NCBI GenBank assembly: GCA_030433805.1
Contig: JARUXA010000016.1
Coordinates: forward strand, 84,489 to 148,488
From: Sphingomonas sp. PsM26
GTDB taxonomy: Bacteria; Pseudomonadota; Alphaproteobacteria; Sphingomonadales; Sphingomonadaceae
DNA length: 64,000 bases
Reading direction: 5' to 3'
Below, in pieces: positions 1-8,693 of this stretch (position 1 is its first letter; every line of letters begins with the position of its first letter). Below the pieces are notes generated by a model. The model did not search any database. It had not been told where the DNA came from and worked only from the letters and a program-made list of their open reading frames with translations. The translations under genes and the position numbers were made by a program.

Positions 1-500
1 TCGAGACCAACTCCAACCTGTATCTTGCACCGCTCGCGACGCCGACGACGCTGGGGGCCAAACCGACCCGGCTGACCGTCCCGACGCTTCCGTGGGAGGT
101 CCGGGGGTTCAAGGTCGCCGAGGGGCCCGCGCCGCTGATCCGCAACGGACGCGTGTTCGTGACCTATTCGGCGAGCGCGACCGACTCGCGCTACTGCCTC
201 GGTATGCTGACCGCGCGCGACGACGCCGATCTGATGGATCCGGCGGCGTGGACGAAATCGCCTGAACCGGTGTTCAAGACCGCGCCCGAACGCCGCATCT
301 ACGGCCCCGGCCACAACAGCTTCACCGTCGACGGGCGCGGGCGCGACGTGCTGGTTTATCATGCGCGCGATTACGACAAGATCACCGGCGATCCGCTGTA
401 CGACCCCAACCGGCATACGCGCGTCCAGACGTTCGACTATCGCGCGGACGGCACCCCCGACTTCGGAATGCCGGCAGCCAATGGGCCGCTATCGATCTGA
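1..500 (+). CDS. GH43-type glycoside hydrolase, C-terminal part (5' end outside window)
   Basis: The frame is open from base 3 to the TGA at 498-500, giving the last 165 residues of a protein that starts before the window. The segment reads like the final blades of a GH43 five-bladed beta-propeller (arabinanase, arabinofuranosidase or xylosidase): a YGPGHNSF motif, then LVYHARDY and DPNRHTRVQ. In GH43 enzymes a His in such a GxGHNS segment lies near the central ion. The catalytic acids, expected upstream, are not visible. The TonB receptor and GH5-like gene that follow suggest uptake and breakdown of plant polysaccharide. The last bases overlap the convergent gene at 489-1016 by 12 bp. The exact substrate cannot be told. 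Confidence 0.8.
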   Translation, partial: ETNSNLYLAPLATPTTLGAKPTRLTVPTLPWEVRGFKVAEGPAPLIRNGRVFVTYSASATDSRYCLGMLTARDDADLMDPAAWTKSPEPVFKTAPERRIYGPGHNSFTVDGRGRDVLVYHARDYDKITGDPLYDPNRHTRVQTFDYRADGTPDFGMPAANGPLSI

Positions 501-1016
501 TCTTGCCGCCGGGGCGATGCCGGGGCGGATGGACTGCGCCTCCAGCACGGCAGGATCGCTCGCCAAGGCGTGGAGAAAGGCGTGGCGCTCGGGCGTGCCG
601 ACGCGCAGGCGGCCAAGTCTGCGGTTTTGGTCGCGGGTGAGGGTGAACTGGCGATAGCCCAACCGCGTCAGGCACTGCTCGGTCGTGTTGAGCATCACGA
701 CCTGAACCTCGGACAGCCGCTTTTCGGGGCGTAACCGCCGGACCATCAGCGCCTGTTCTGTCGCGAGTTCGGTGTCGGAAAGCTGCATCGTGAGGTTACG
801 CTCGGCGAACCGTTCGGCGGCGGCGAAGGCTTTGGTCGCGGGTTCGCCGGCAATGTCCGCATTCGCGCCGAGCCTGCCGCACTGAACCGCGTCTGCGCGA
901 TATTGGGTGAGGGAAACGCTGGCGCGTCCCCAACTCGTGCGTGGCGCAGATGCCGAAGCCGATGCGGAAACCGCAAGCAGCATCACAAGGCAGAGGCTGT
1001 TCGATGTGGAAGGCAC
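489..1016 (-). CDS. Hypothetical secreted protein
   Basis: This is a 175-residue protein of unrecognised family. I chose the GTG at 1016 because AAGGGA lies about 9 nt upstream and translation from there gives a good signal peptide (short polar start, hydrophobic CLVMLLAV, small-residue ASASASA cleavage region). A TTG at 1079 would add a long N-terminus, and the ATG at 983 leaves almost no n-region. The mature part is Arg- and Ala-rich and predicted helical, with two isolated Cys (VQCGR and EQCLTR) that could form a disulfide. It is probably periplasmic. It converges on the GH43 gene, overlapping its stop by 12 bp. No function can be assigned. Confidence 0.6.
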   Translation of the reverse strand: MPSTSNSLCLVMLLAVSASASASAPRTSWGRASVSLTQYRADAVQCGRLGANADIAGEPATKAFAAAERFAERNLTMQLSDTELATEQALMVRRLRPEKRLSEVQVVMLNTTEQCLTRLGYRQFTLTRDQNRRLGRLRVGTPERHAFLHALASDPAVLEAQSIRPGIAPAARSDR

Positions 1017-1246
1017 GCGCGGTGATCCCTTCAAAAACCGTGGTAAGCCCGAACAGAACCGCAACGCTGGCTCGCGCAAATCCTATTTGCCCCACAATTG
1101 AAGTCTAGCAAAATATTGATCTGTTCAGGATGCAGTAATCCATTCTGACAGGAACGGCTTGACCACGATCAGTTAGTCGGACAAATAGGCTGGGAGAGTG
1201 AGTCCGACGGCAACAGCCGGATCGCTTGATGAGGAGAGGGGAAATC

Positions 1247-4200
1247 ATGAAGCGCTTCGCACTGTTCGTTTCCGCAGCACCGTTCGCATTGATCGCGGGG
1301 GCGGCCTGGGGGCAAACCGCACCGGTTGCGGAGCAGCAACAGACACCGGCTCCGAACGCGCAGCCCGGCGTGCCATCGGTCGCACAGACGGAGGCTACGC
1401 AGGCGGCGGAAGGCAAGAGCCCCGGTACCGAAGCCACCGAAAATCTGTCGCCCGAGGACGCCGGTGCGCAATCGGCAGACACCCAGGCTCCGGTCGCGGG
1501 CCCGCCGACGCCGGCTGTCCCGGCGGGCGATATCGTCGTCACCGGCTATCGCGGCAGCCTCGGCAGCGCACAGGCGATCAAGCGGAACTCCGATGCCATT
1601 CTCGACGCCGTCGTGGCGCAGGATATCGGCAAACTCCCCGACAATACCGCCGCTGAATCGATTGCGCGCGTTACCGGCGTGCAGGTCAACCGGTACAGCG
1701 ACGAAGTCAGCCAGGTGATCGTGCGCGGTCTTCCCGACGTTGCCACGACGTTCAACGGTCGCGATATCTTCACCGCCGAACTCCGCCGGTCGCAGCTGCA
1801 GGATTTCCCGGCTGGCGCGCTCGCTGGCCTCGAAGTCTACAAGTCGGGAACGGCGGATCTGCTCGAGCCGGGTCTTGCCGGTCTGATCAACGTCCGCTCG
1901 CGGCGGCCGTTCGATTTCACCGAGAAGTTCGTCGTCGCCGGCGGGATCCGTGGCACGTACAACGACCAGAGCAAGAAATACGACCCGCTGGGCAATATCC
2001 TGGTCAGCGCGCGGACCGACACGGCGATCGGTGAGATCGGCCTGTTGGTCAACGCATCCTACGCTCAGTCGCAATATCGAAACGCCGTGCGCTTCGCGAG
2101 CGGCAACGTTCCGACCACAATCCCCGACAATGTGACGGTGAGCCCCAACTCGGTCGGACGCGCCTTCCGTATTCCGGAACGCGTCGGCGTGTTCAACGAC
2201 AGCGGCAAGCGCTGGCGCCCCGCGTTCAACGCCGCTGCGCAGTGGAAGCCGGCGGCTAACCTCGAATTCTACTCCGACTTCCTGTACCAGGGGTATCGCG
2301 GCCGTGGTGCCAACGACCTGTACGAATCATCGCTGCTCAACAGCAGCGCTGCGCTGTCCAACGTCGTCCTGCGCGAGGGCAATCCCGATCAGGTCCAGTC
2401 GCTGACCAAGACGGGGGGCGAACGCGGGCAGGCGTATCGCAGCACCAACGTCAACAACACCGATACCTATCAGGGGGCCGGCGGCTTCAAGTGGAACACC
2501 GGCCGCGCGCGTATTTCGAGCGATCTTGCCTATACGACCAGCCATTACGATTCGAACGAATATAGTTTCGACATGGCGCAAACCACCGCGCCGACGATGG
2601 ACGTGAATTTCTTCGTCAACGGCGGCAGCGCCTTCAGCCTGCCGGGCTACGCCGCCGACAACCCTGCCAACTACCTTTGGCGCGGCTATTACGAGAGCGT
2701 CTACCGGGTGAAGGGATCCGGCTGGCAGTGGCGTGGCGACATCGATCTCGACACCAATATCTCGCTGTTGCCGAAGCTGCAGTTCGGCGTGCGCTACACG
2801 GATCGCGATGCGTCGCTGCGCCGTGGCAGCCGCTACGCCTATACCGAGAATTTGCGCATTCCGCTGGCCGACACGCCCGCTGGCGAGCCTGAACTCACCG
2901 CAAACGCGTTCCGCGGGCAGACACAGGGCTGGACCAGCTGGCTGATGCCGACCCGTTCCGGGATCGAAGGCAATGCCGTGGCGCTCCGGCAGTTTTCGCA
3001 GCAACAGCTCCAGACCCTCGTCGCGGCCAATCCGAATGACGTCGGATATCGTGATGCGCTCCGCCTGTTTTCCACGCCGGAGGTGCAGCTCGATCCGTTG
3101 CAGGCCTTCCTCGCGAAGGAGCGGACCTACGCGTTTTATGGTCAGACCAAATATGAGTTCAACCTCGGTTCGGTCCGGGTGGACGGCCTGATCGGCGCGC
3201 GCGTCGTCAACACGGTCGGGCGGTATAGCGGTCAGGGAACCGTGCCGGTCGTGGTCAACGGCGTCATTCAGCGCGACGCCAGCGGCAACGTCGTCACCGC
3301 GGCACAAGCGATCTCGACCAAGGCCAATTATGTCGACATTCTGCCCAATGTGAGCTTGCGGTTCCGACCGGACGACAAGCTGCAGATCCGGTTCGCCTTC
3401 ACCGAGACGCGCACCAAGCCTGACTTTGGTGCGCTCAATCCTGCAGTGACCTTGACCCCCAACGTATCGCCAACCGTGAATGCCGATGGTACACCGGTCA
3501 CGATCCTGAATGATCCGCGTTTCCCTGCCAATCTGCAGGGCCGTCCGAACTATTACGGCAATGGCGGCAACCCGAACCTCGTTCCGCTCACGTCGAAGAA
3601 CTATGACGCGACGATCGAATATTATTTCACCAAGAACGCATCGCTGACCGCATCGTTCTTCTATCGCGATCTGTTCGGCTTCCTGTCGGGGTACACGCAG
3701 CGTTTCCAGGATCCGCTGTATGGCCTGATCGAAGTCAACGCGCAGGCGAATGCCGGCGCTGGCAAGATCAAGGGCATCGAGGTCGGCGGCCAGACGTTCC
3801 TCGATTTCCTGCCCGGCATCTTCGGCGGGTTCGGCGTCCAGGGGAACATCACCTATCTCGATGGGAAACAGCGCTTCCCGGTGGATTTGAGCCCCGCCAA
3901 CACGACGCCACCGCTCGTGGGGATCCCGGGTCTGTCCAAGTGGAGCTACAATGCGGCGCTGTTCTACGAGAAGGACGAGATCTCGACTCGCCTGTCGTAT
4001 AACGGGCGGTCGCGGTTCCTGAACGGAAACCAGGTCGTCGACGGCGCCTATTTCGGCGAAGGAACCGAAAGCATCACGCGCATCGACTTCTCGTTCAACT
4101 ATACGCCGGTCAAAGCGATCACGTTGACGTTCGACGCGTCCAACTTGCTGGCGAGACCATTCCGCAACTACGCGCAATATGGCGCGAACCGATCCTACCC

Positions 4201-4258
4201 GCGCGACGTGCGTGACGAGGGACGCTATTACGGCCTGGGCGCGCGGTTCCGCTTCTAA
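1247..4258 (+). CDS. TonB-dependent outer-membrane receptor
   Basis: A 1003-residue outer-membrane active transporter. The ATG at 1247 is preceded by a strong GAGGAGAGGGGA site at 1231-1241; a TTG at 1226 in the same frame is less likely. Residues 1-23 are a signal peptide ending AGAAWGQ, followed by a Pro/Ala/Gln-rich linker and a TonB-box-like segment DIVVTGYRG near residue 95. The plug domain follows (KLPDNTAAESIARVTGV, QVIVRGL), then a long beta-barrel ending in the aromatic terminus GARFRF. Size and sequence style match the large sphingomonad receptors for oligosaccharides. Lying between GH43 and GH5-like genes, it probably imports sugars released by them. The ligand is inferred from context only. 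Confidence 0.9.
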   Translation: MKRFALFVSAAPFALIAGAAWGQTAPVAEQQQTPAPNAQPGVPSVAQTEATQAAEGKSPGTEATENLSPEDAGAQSADTQAPVAGPPTPAVPAGDIVVTGYRGSLGSAQAIKRNSDAILDAVVAQDIGKLPDNTAAESIARVTGVQVNRYSDEVSQVIVRGLPDVATTFNGRDIFTAELRRSQLQDFPAGALAGLEVYKSGTADLLEPGLAGLINVRSRRPFDFTEKFVVAGGIRGTYNDQSKKYDPLGNILVSARTDTAIGEIGLLVNASYAQSQYRNAVRFASGNVPTTIPDNVTVSPNSVGRAFRIPERVGVFNDSGKRWRPAFNAAAQWKPAANLEFYSDFLYQGYRGRGANDLYESSLLNSSAALSNVVLREGNPDQVQSLTKTGGERGQAYRSTNVNNTDTYQGAGGFKWNTGRARISSDLAYTTSHYDSNEYSFDMAQTTAPTMDVNFFVNGGSAFSLPGYAADNPANYLWRGYYESVYRVKGSGWQWRGDIDLDTNISLLPKLQFGVRYTDRDASLRRGSRYAYTENLRIPLADTPAGEPELTANAFRGQTQGWTSWLMPTRSGIEGNAVALRQFSQQQLQTLVAANPNDVGYRDALRLFSTPEVQLDPLQAFLAKERTYAFYGQTKYEFNLGSVRVDGLIGARVVNTVGRYSGQGTVPVVVNGVIQRDASGNVVTAAQAISTKANYVDILPNVSLRFRPDDKLQIRFAFTETRTKPDFGALNPAVTLTPNVSPTVNADGTPVTILNDPRFPANLQGRPNYYGNGGNPNLVPLTSKNYDATIEYYFTKNASLTASFFYRDLFGFLSGYTQRFQDPLYGLIEVNAQANAGAGKIKGIEVGGQTFLDFLPGIFGGFGVQGNITYLDGKQRFPVDLSPANTTPPLVGIPGLSKWSYNAALFYEKDEISTRLSYNGRSRFLNGNQVVDGAYFGEGTESITRIDFSFNYTPVKAITLTFDASNLLARPFRNYAQYGANRSYPRDVRDEGRYYGLGARFRF

Positions 4259-4269
4259 GCATGCCTGAT

Positions 4270-4298
4270 GCGGCGGAGGGGCGTGGATCCTCCGCCGC
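4270..4298 (+). promoter_or_regulatory. Intercistronic hairpin between receptor and hydrolase
   Basis: A perfect 10-bp inverted repeat (GCGGCGGAGG / CCTCCGCCGC) with a 9-nt loop lies between the receptor stop and the start of the next gene. No T-tract follows, so it looks more like an mRNA-stabilising or partial-termination element than a full terminator. It would let the receptor message outnumber that of the hydrolase. Confidence 0.5.
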
Positions 4299-4332
4299 GA
4301 TTTGCCGGTCGGTTCGGAAGGGGAGTCCAACG

Positions 4333-5451
4333 ATGCGCTTCGTCATGACGTTTTTGGCTATCGCGGGTACGCTGGCCGTGCCGGCGGCGGCCGATGCCCG
4401 CGACCTCTGGACGAAACAGGCGGCCAACACCTGGTATGCCCGTCAGGCCTGGCCCGTCGGGGCGAATTACGTGCCGGCAAACGCGATCAACCAGCTCGAG
4501 ATGTGGCAGGCCGAGACGTTCGATCCCGCCGTCATCGACAAGGAACTGGGCTGGGCCGAAGGCCTCGGCATGAACACGATGCGCGTGTTCGTCCACAATC
4601 TGCTGTGGGAGGCGGATCCCGAGGGTCTGAAGCGCCGGATGGACGCGTTCCTGAAGATTGCCGCGCGGCATCACATCCGGCCGGTCTTCGTCCTGTTCGA
4701 CAGCTGCTGGGATCCCAACCCGGTCGCCGGGCCGCAACATCCCCCGATCCCGGGCGTCCACAATTCCGGCTGGGTACAAGGTCCGGGCGCGGCTAGGCTC
4801 GCCGACCGGCAGGGGCATCCGAAACTCATCGCTTATGTGAAGGATATCGTGGGCCGGTTCGCGAAGGACGACCGCGTGCTGGCGTGGGACGTGTGGAACG
4901 AACCCAATAACGAGGGCGGCGGCAACTACGTGCCGACACCCGACAAGAAGGCGCTCGTGGCCGAATTGATCGCGCAGGTTTTCCAGGCGGCGCGTGCGGC
5001 CGATCCGGTGCAGCCGCTGACCAGCGGGCTATGGACGGGCGAGCATTGGGACGAGGCCGCGACGCTCGATCCGGTCGAACGCATTCAGGTCGAGAATTCG
5101 GACGTGATGAGCTTTCACGACTATAGCTGGCCCGAGAAGTTCGCGGCGCGCGCACGGCAGATGCAGAGCTATGGCCGTCCTGTCTTCTGCACCGAATATA
5201 TGGCGCGAGGGGCAGGCTCAACGTTCGACGGTTCGCTGCCGATCGGCAAGCAAGGCAAGATCGCGATGATCAACTGGGGCTTTGTCGACGGGAAAAGCCA
5301 GACGCGGCTGCCGTGGGACAGCTGGAAGAAGCCCTACACCTTCGACGAGCCGCCGGTGTGGTTCCACGAGGTGTTGCGCAGCGATGGGACGCCCTATCGT
5401 GCGGCGGAGGCCACACAGCTCCGCACGTTGACGGGGCGCGGGCAGAAATAG
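4333..5451 (+). CDS. Secreted GH5-like glycoside hydrolase (cellulase/mannanase superfamily)
   Basis: A 372-residue protein starting at the ATG at 4333, behind AAGGGGAG at about 4318. Residues 1-20 form a signal peptide (hydrophobic core, then AVPAAADA). The rest looks like a clan-A TIM barrel: MRVFVHN after strand 2, DVWNEPNN with the probable acid/base Glu190, SFHDYSWP, and FCTEYMARG with the probable nucleophile Glu288. Many family members cleave beta-mannan or beta-glucan; which one cannot be read here. It lies 74 nt behind the TonB receptor and is probably co-transcribed with it, so it likely trims oligosaccharides in the periplasm. It is followed by a bidirectional terminator. Confidence 0.82.
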   Translation: MRFVMTFLAIAGTLAVPAAADARDLWTKQAANTWYARQAWPVGANYVPANAINQLEMWQAETFDPAVIDKELGWAEGLGMNTMRVFVHNLLWEADPEGLKRRMDAFLKIAARHHIRPVFVLFDSCWDPNPVAGPQHPPIPGVHNSGWVQGPGAARLADRQGHPKLIAYVKDIVGRFAKDDRVLAWDVWNEPNNEGGGNYVPTPDKKALVAELIAQVFQAARAADPVQPLTSGLWTGEHWDEAATLDPVERIQVENSDVMSFHDYSWPEKFAARARQMQSYGRPVFCTEYMARGAGSTFDGSLPIGKQGKIAMINWGFVDGKSQTRLPWDSWKKPYTFDEPPVWFHEVLRSDGTPYRAAEATQLRTLTGRGQK

Positions 5452-5469
5452 CCAGCGACCGCGGATCGT

Positions 5470-5491
5470 AGCCCGGCGGGAACGCCGGGCT
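5470..5491. terminator. Bidirectional hairpin between convergent genes
   Basis: A perfect 9-bp stem (AGCCCGGCG / CGCCGGGCT) with a GGAA tetraloop sits between the convergent hydrolase and ThuA-like genes. The T-tract is weak (TTAC), but the placement fits a shared terminator. Confidence 0.6.
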
Positions 5492-5534
5492 TACGCGGCG
5501 CATGCCGCCGAGCGTTACCCAATACCCCGGGCCG

Positions 5535-6326
5535 TTACTGTGCCGCCCAGCGGATCGCGTTGGTGAGCATCCGGTGATAGTTGGGATCGTCGTAGCTCTC
5601 AGGCGAATGGCCGAGCGCGGAATAGACGACGCGGCCTTTCGTCGTGGGGTTGATCCACACGACCGGGTGCGCCCCCATCATCAGCTTGGCACCAGGGCGA
5701 TACGACGCCTCGTCGATCCGCGCGAGCACGGTCATGCCCGCCGCCGCAGGGTTGGCGTCGAACGAATACCATTCGTCGACGGGTGACCAGGGCAGCTTGA
5801 CGCCGGCCATGACCGGATGGCGCGGCTGATCCACGACGATCCGCGCAGGCTGGAACTGGTCCGGGCCGCCGGGATGGCCGACGAACTTCGTGCCGATGAT
5901 CGTCTTGGTGTACCAAGGTTCGGTATGGCTGTTGTCGCCTGCGGCATGCAACGCCACAATCCCGCCACCGCGGGCGACGAAGCGTTCCAGGGCGGCGCTC
6001 TGGTCGGGCGTCATGAAGTCGCCGCTCGCACTGTTGAGCACGACGACCGAGAAATGGCGGAGCTGATCGTCGTTGAAGACGGCCGCATTCTCGGTGACAT
6101 AGCTCTTGCGGTCGAGGCCACGGGCGATGTCGGCGAGGACGACGTTGGAATGCGGGATATGTTCGAGGTGCCGCCAGCCGTTGGTCTTGGAAACGATCAG
6201 GACCGCTCGGTTGAGATTCTCGGGCAGGACGGGTGCCACCGTATCGTACGTCTTGGTCGGCAAATGCGGATTGGGCACAGCCTGACCCATCGTGAGCAGC
6301 GCAACTATCGCCAGCATCTTGGACAT
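5535..6326 (-). CDS. ThuA-like domain protein, exported
   Basis: A 263-residue protein starting at the ATG at 6326 behind GAGGAAGGG. A short signal peptide (MLAIVALLTMGQA) precedes a ThuA-like fold: RAVLIVSKTNGWRH, DFMTPDQSAALERFVARGGG, LHAAGD, and late GRVVYSALGHSPESY with WINPTTKG. These are the usual conserved segments of the ThuA (trehalose utilisation) family, which has a class-I-glutamine-amidotransferase-like fold without a clear catalytic triad. ThuA homologues are linked to oxidation of disaccharides to ketosugars in rhizobia. Here it neighbours glycoside hydrolases, consistent with a role in sugar catabolism, but its substrate is unknown. It is transcribed opposite to the hydrolase. 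Confidence 0.85.
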   Translation of the reverse strand: MSKMLAIVALLTMGQAVPNPHLPTKTYDTVAPVLPENLNRAVLIVSKTNGWRHLEHIPHSNVVLADIARGLDRKSYVTENAAVFNDDQLRHFSVVVLNSASGDFMTPDQSAALERFVARGGGIVALHAAGDNSHTEPWYTKTIIGTKFVGHPGGPDQFQPARIVVDQPRHPVMAGVKLPWSPVDEWYSFDANPAAAGMTVLARIDEASYRPGAKLMMGAHPVVWINPTTKGRVVYSALGHSPESYDDPNYHRMLTNAIRWAAQ

Positions 6327-6454
6327 CGTACGCCCTTCCTCTCATCGTTCCGGCGTCGTCGACGATGCAGCGAAGACCTCGGGTCTTCGCATGGCATCAT
6401 CGCTACCGTTGCTCAACGACTTGGCGCATCTGCGCGCCGAATGCCAGAGCATCG

Positions 6455-6494
6455 CGCACGGCCCCCGCGTCATTCATGGCGCAGGGGCCGTGCG
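6455..6494 (-). terminator. Hairpin downstream of the small acidic protein gene
   Basis: An 11-bp perfect inverted repeat (CGCACGGCCCC / GGGGCCGTGCG) with an 18-nt loop ends 7 nt past the stop of the gene at 6501-6773. There is no clear T-tract, so it may be a weak terminator. Nothing else is seen in the 6327-6500 gap. Confidence 0.45.
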
Positions 6495-6500
6495 GGCCGA

Positions 6501-6773
6501 CTATTCGAGGTCGTTTTCGCTGATGACGATCGTCGCCTGATCGCTGTTCCGCGCCAGCGCGACGAGGCCCGCCTCGGCGACGGTATCCTCGAAGCGGTTG
6601 AACTGCTCGACCGCATCGCCGTCCGGCGCATCGCCGCTCAGTGCCTCAAGCACGGCATATTGCACCGCGAACTGATATTCGTCGCCATCGACCTCGCCGA
6701 TGAACTCGACCAGTTTCTCGTCCTCATTGTCCATGACGGACGATTGAGAGATATCCATCTTGTCGGCAGCCAT
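6501..6773 (-). CDS. Small acidic protein, DUF1488-like
   Basis: A 90-residue acidic cytoplasmic protein starting at the ATG at 6773 with GGAG 8 nt upstream. Its layout (FIGEVDGDEYQFAVQYAVLEALSG in the middle, a FNRFEDTVAEAG helix, and VISENDLE at the end) resembles DUF1488 proteins, a small conserved proteobacterial family of unknown function. The similarity is from memory of the pattern and is not certain. There is no signal peptide or membrane segment. It lies downstream of the chemoreceptor gene on the same strand, about 100 nt away, and might be read through from it. Confidence 0.6.
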   Translation of the reverse strand: MAADKMDISQSSVMDNEDEKLVEFIGEVDGDEYQFAVQYAVLEALSGDAPDGDAVEQFNRFEDTVAEAGLVALARNSDQATIVISENDLE

Positions 6774-6872
6774 GCATTCACTCCAGTCTGTGTAGAGTCC
6801 ACGGTGTGCGTTCGGCCGCAGCGGATCAAGATGTCGGTCGAAAACTTTTGTTGCTGCGCGCAGACCGGGGGC

Positions 6873-8693
6873 TCAGGCAGCCTGCTGCGCGTCGGCCTGT
6901 CCGGCGTCGCCATTGACGACGAAATGCGCGGTGAAGCGCTGTGCATCGTTGGCCAGCGACTGCAATGTCAGCTTCAGCATCGCACCGGTTTGCTGCACTT
7001 CGTTGATCGACGCGAGATTCTGGTCGACCGACGAGGAGATCTGACGGCTGGCTTCGGCGAGCGTCTGGCTGCGGTCCTCGACCGCGGTGATGCGGCCGTT
7101 CAATTGCTCGATCGCGCGAGTCTGGCCGCGTGACATGGTGGCGACGCGGCCGGCCCCGTCGTCGAGGCTGTGGATCAGGGCACCGAGGCTCTCGGTCGTC
7201 TTCACCACCGACTGGATCTGCCCCTGCACCGCCTCGATCTTCGAGCGGACGTCGCGGGCGCTCGCACCGGTGCGCGACGCGAGCATTTTGACTTCGCCCG
7301 CCACCACCGCGAATCCGGCACCCGCCGGACCCGCGCGTGCCGCCTCGATCGAGGCGTTGAGCGCGAGCAAATTGGTCTGCTTGGAAATCGCGGTGATGAC
7401 GTCGACGATCTGCTCGATGCTCGCGGCCTGCTGCTGCGACAGCGCGACCGTCTCGTTCGCGCTGCGGGCGTGTTCGGTGATCGACTTGGCGGCGAGGCTG
7501 GTACCGGCGACTTCACGGTCGATATCGTCGAAGGCGCGCGCGAGCGACTGCGTTTCCTTCCCCGCTTCGAACATCTCGGTCGCGAACATGTCCGCAATGA
7601 CGTCCAGGTCGTGCGCCAGCCGGCGATTGCCGTTGATCGCACCCTGCAGGCTGGCGGCATTGGCCTCGAGCTGGATCATCGCGCCTTGCGCCTTGCGGAT
7701 GATTCCGGTGACCTGGCGGTCGAATGCTACCGCCAGCTGCTGCAGCGTGCGTTCGCGCTCCTGCCGGGTCTGCGCTTCGAGGGCAGCGATCGCGTCGGAC
7801 TGGCGTTGCTTTTCCTCCTGCGCGCGCAGTCGCAGTGTTTCCGCGCGCACCGCCAGCGTCTTTGCCTCCGCACGGTGGTCTTGGAAGGATTCAAGCGCGG
7901 TCACCACCAGCCCGAGTTCGTCGCGCCGTTTCAGCGTGGTGAAATCGATCTCGCGCTCGTTCATCACCGCTTCGGTCGCCGCCGCGATCCCGGTGATCGA
8001 GGTGACGATCGACCGACCGACGAGATAGGCCATGATCAGGCTGATCGCGGTGCTGACGACGAGCGCCAGCAGCAGGATGAGAATCGTGATCCGGGTGATC
8101 ATCAGCGCACCGCCGGCCCCGCGATCCGCGCGCCGGATACCCGCGGCAGTGACTTGCCGGATCTGCACGTTGATGCGCTGCGCGTTGGTACGGAACGGCT
8201 CGATCATCGCGGACGTGCTGGCGAAGTCGATCGCGAGCATCGAGGTCAGCACGTCGACGGTCGCGATATACTGGTCGAGTTCCCCGACGACGGGCTTCAA
8301 CGCATCCGCCTGGTTCGGATGCGTCTGGCGGAACTGAACCAGCCGCAACCGGACATCGCGCAACTCGGCGCGGATCACGCCGACCTGCGGATCGATCGTC
8401 ACGGTCGGGTTTGCCGCCTTGAGCACGAGCAGGTGATAGACGTCGAGGTTGGCGGTATCGAACCGCTGGGTGATCGCGTTGAGGCGATTGATGTCCTGCA
8501 TGTCGTGATTGACGATGTGGTCGACGCTGCGACCGGTCAGCAACAGCGCGGTGGTGCTCGCGATCGCCATTGCCATGAACAGCACCAGCATGATCGCGGG
8601 TGTCGCCGCGACCTTCGTCCTGATCGAACGGTTGGGTAGTCTCAACCGCTCCTCAAGCCGCTGGACCAGCCGTGGGATTGCGTCAAAGCGCAA
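6873..8693 (-). CDS. Methyl-accepting chemotaxis protein
   Basis: A transmembrane chemoreceptor of about 606 residues. A first membrane segment (PAIMLVLFMAMAIASTTALLL) is followed by about 150 helical periplasmic residues, a second segment (ITILILLLALVVSTAISLIMAYLVG), a HAMP-like stretch and a long coiled coil. The signalling tip is canonical: QTNLLALNASIEAARAG, FAVVAGEVKMLA. The start is unsure: the TTG at 8693 has a G-rich site 6 nt upstream and overlaps the receptor stop by only 11 nt, while GTGs at 8714 and 8747 are alternatives. It is the last gene of the YfiR-like/receptor operon, so it may report on the ligand handled by that receptor. It ends in QQAA with no CheR-binding pentapeptide. 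Confidence 0.9.
   Translation of the reverse strand: MRFDAIPRLVQRLEERLRLPNRSIRTKVAATPAIMLVLFMAMAIASTTALLLTGRSVDHIVNHDMQDINRLNAITQRFDTANLDVYHLLVLKAANPTVTIDPQVGVIRAELRDVRLRLVQFRQTHPNQADALKPVVGELDQYIATVDVLTSMLAIDFASTSAMIEPFRTNAQRINVQIRQVTAAGIRRADRGAGGALMITRITILILLLALVVSTAISLIMAYLVGRSIVTSITGIAAATEAVMNEREIDFTTLKRRDELGLVVTALESFQDHRAEAKTLAVRAETLRLRAQEEKQRQSDAIAALEAQTRQERERTLQQLAVAFDRQVTGIIRKAQGAMIQLEANAASLQGAINGNRRLAHDLDVIADMFATEMFEAGKETQSLARAFDDIDREVAGTSLAAKSITEHARSANETVALSQQQAASIEQIVDVITAISKQTNLLALNASIEAARAGPAGAGFAVVAGEVKMLASRTGASARDVRSKIEAVQGQIQSVVKTTESLGALIHSLDDGAGRVATMSRGQTRAIEQLNGRITAVEDRSQTLAEASRQISSSVDQNLASINEVQQTGAMLKLTLQSLANDAQRFTAHFVVNGDAGQADAQQAA

Noticed and set aside
2327..4330. A 667-codon minus-strand frame across the first TonB receptor
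   Set aside because: A shadow of the receptor reading frame; the receptor has a signal peptide, plug and barrel end, the shadow has none.
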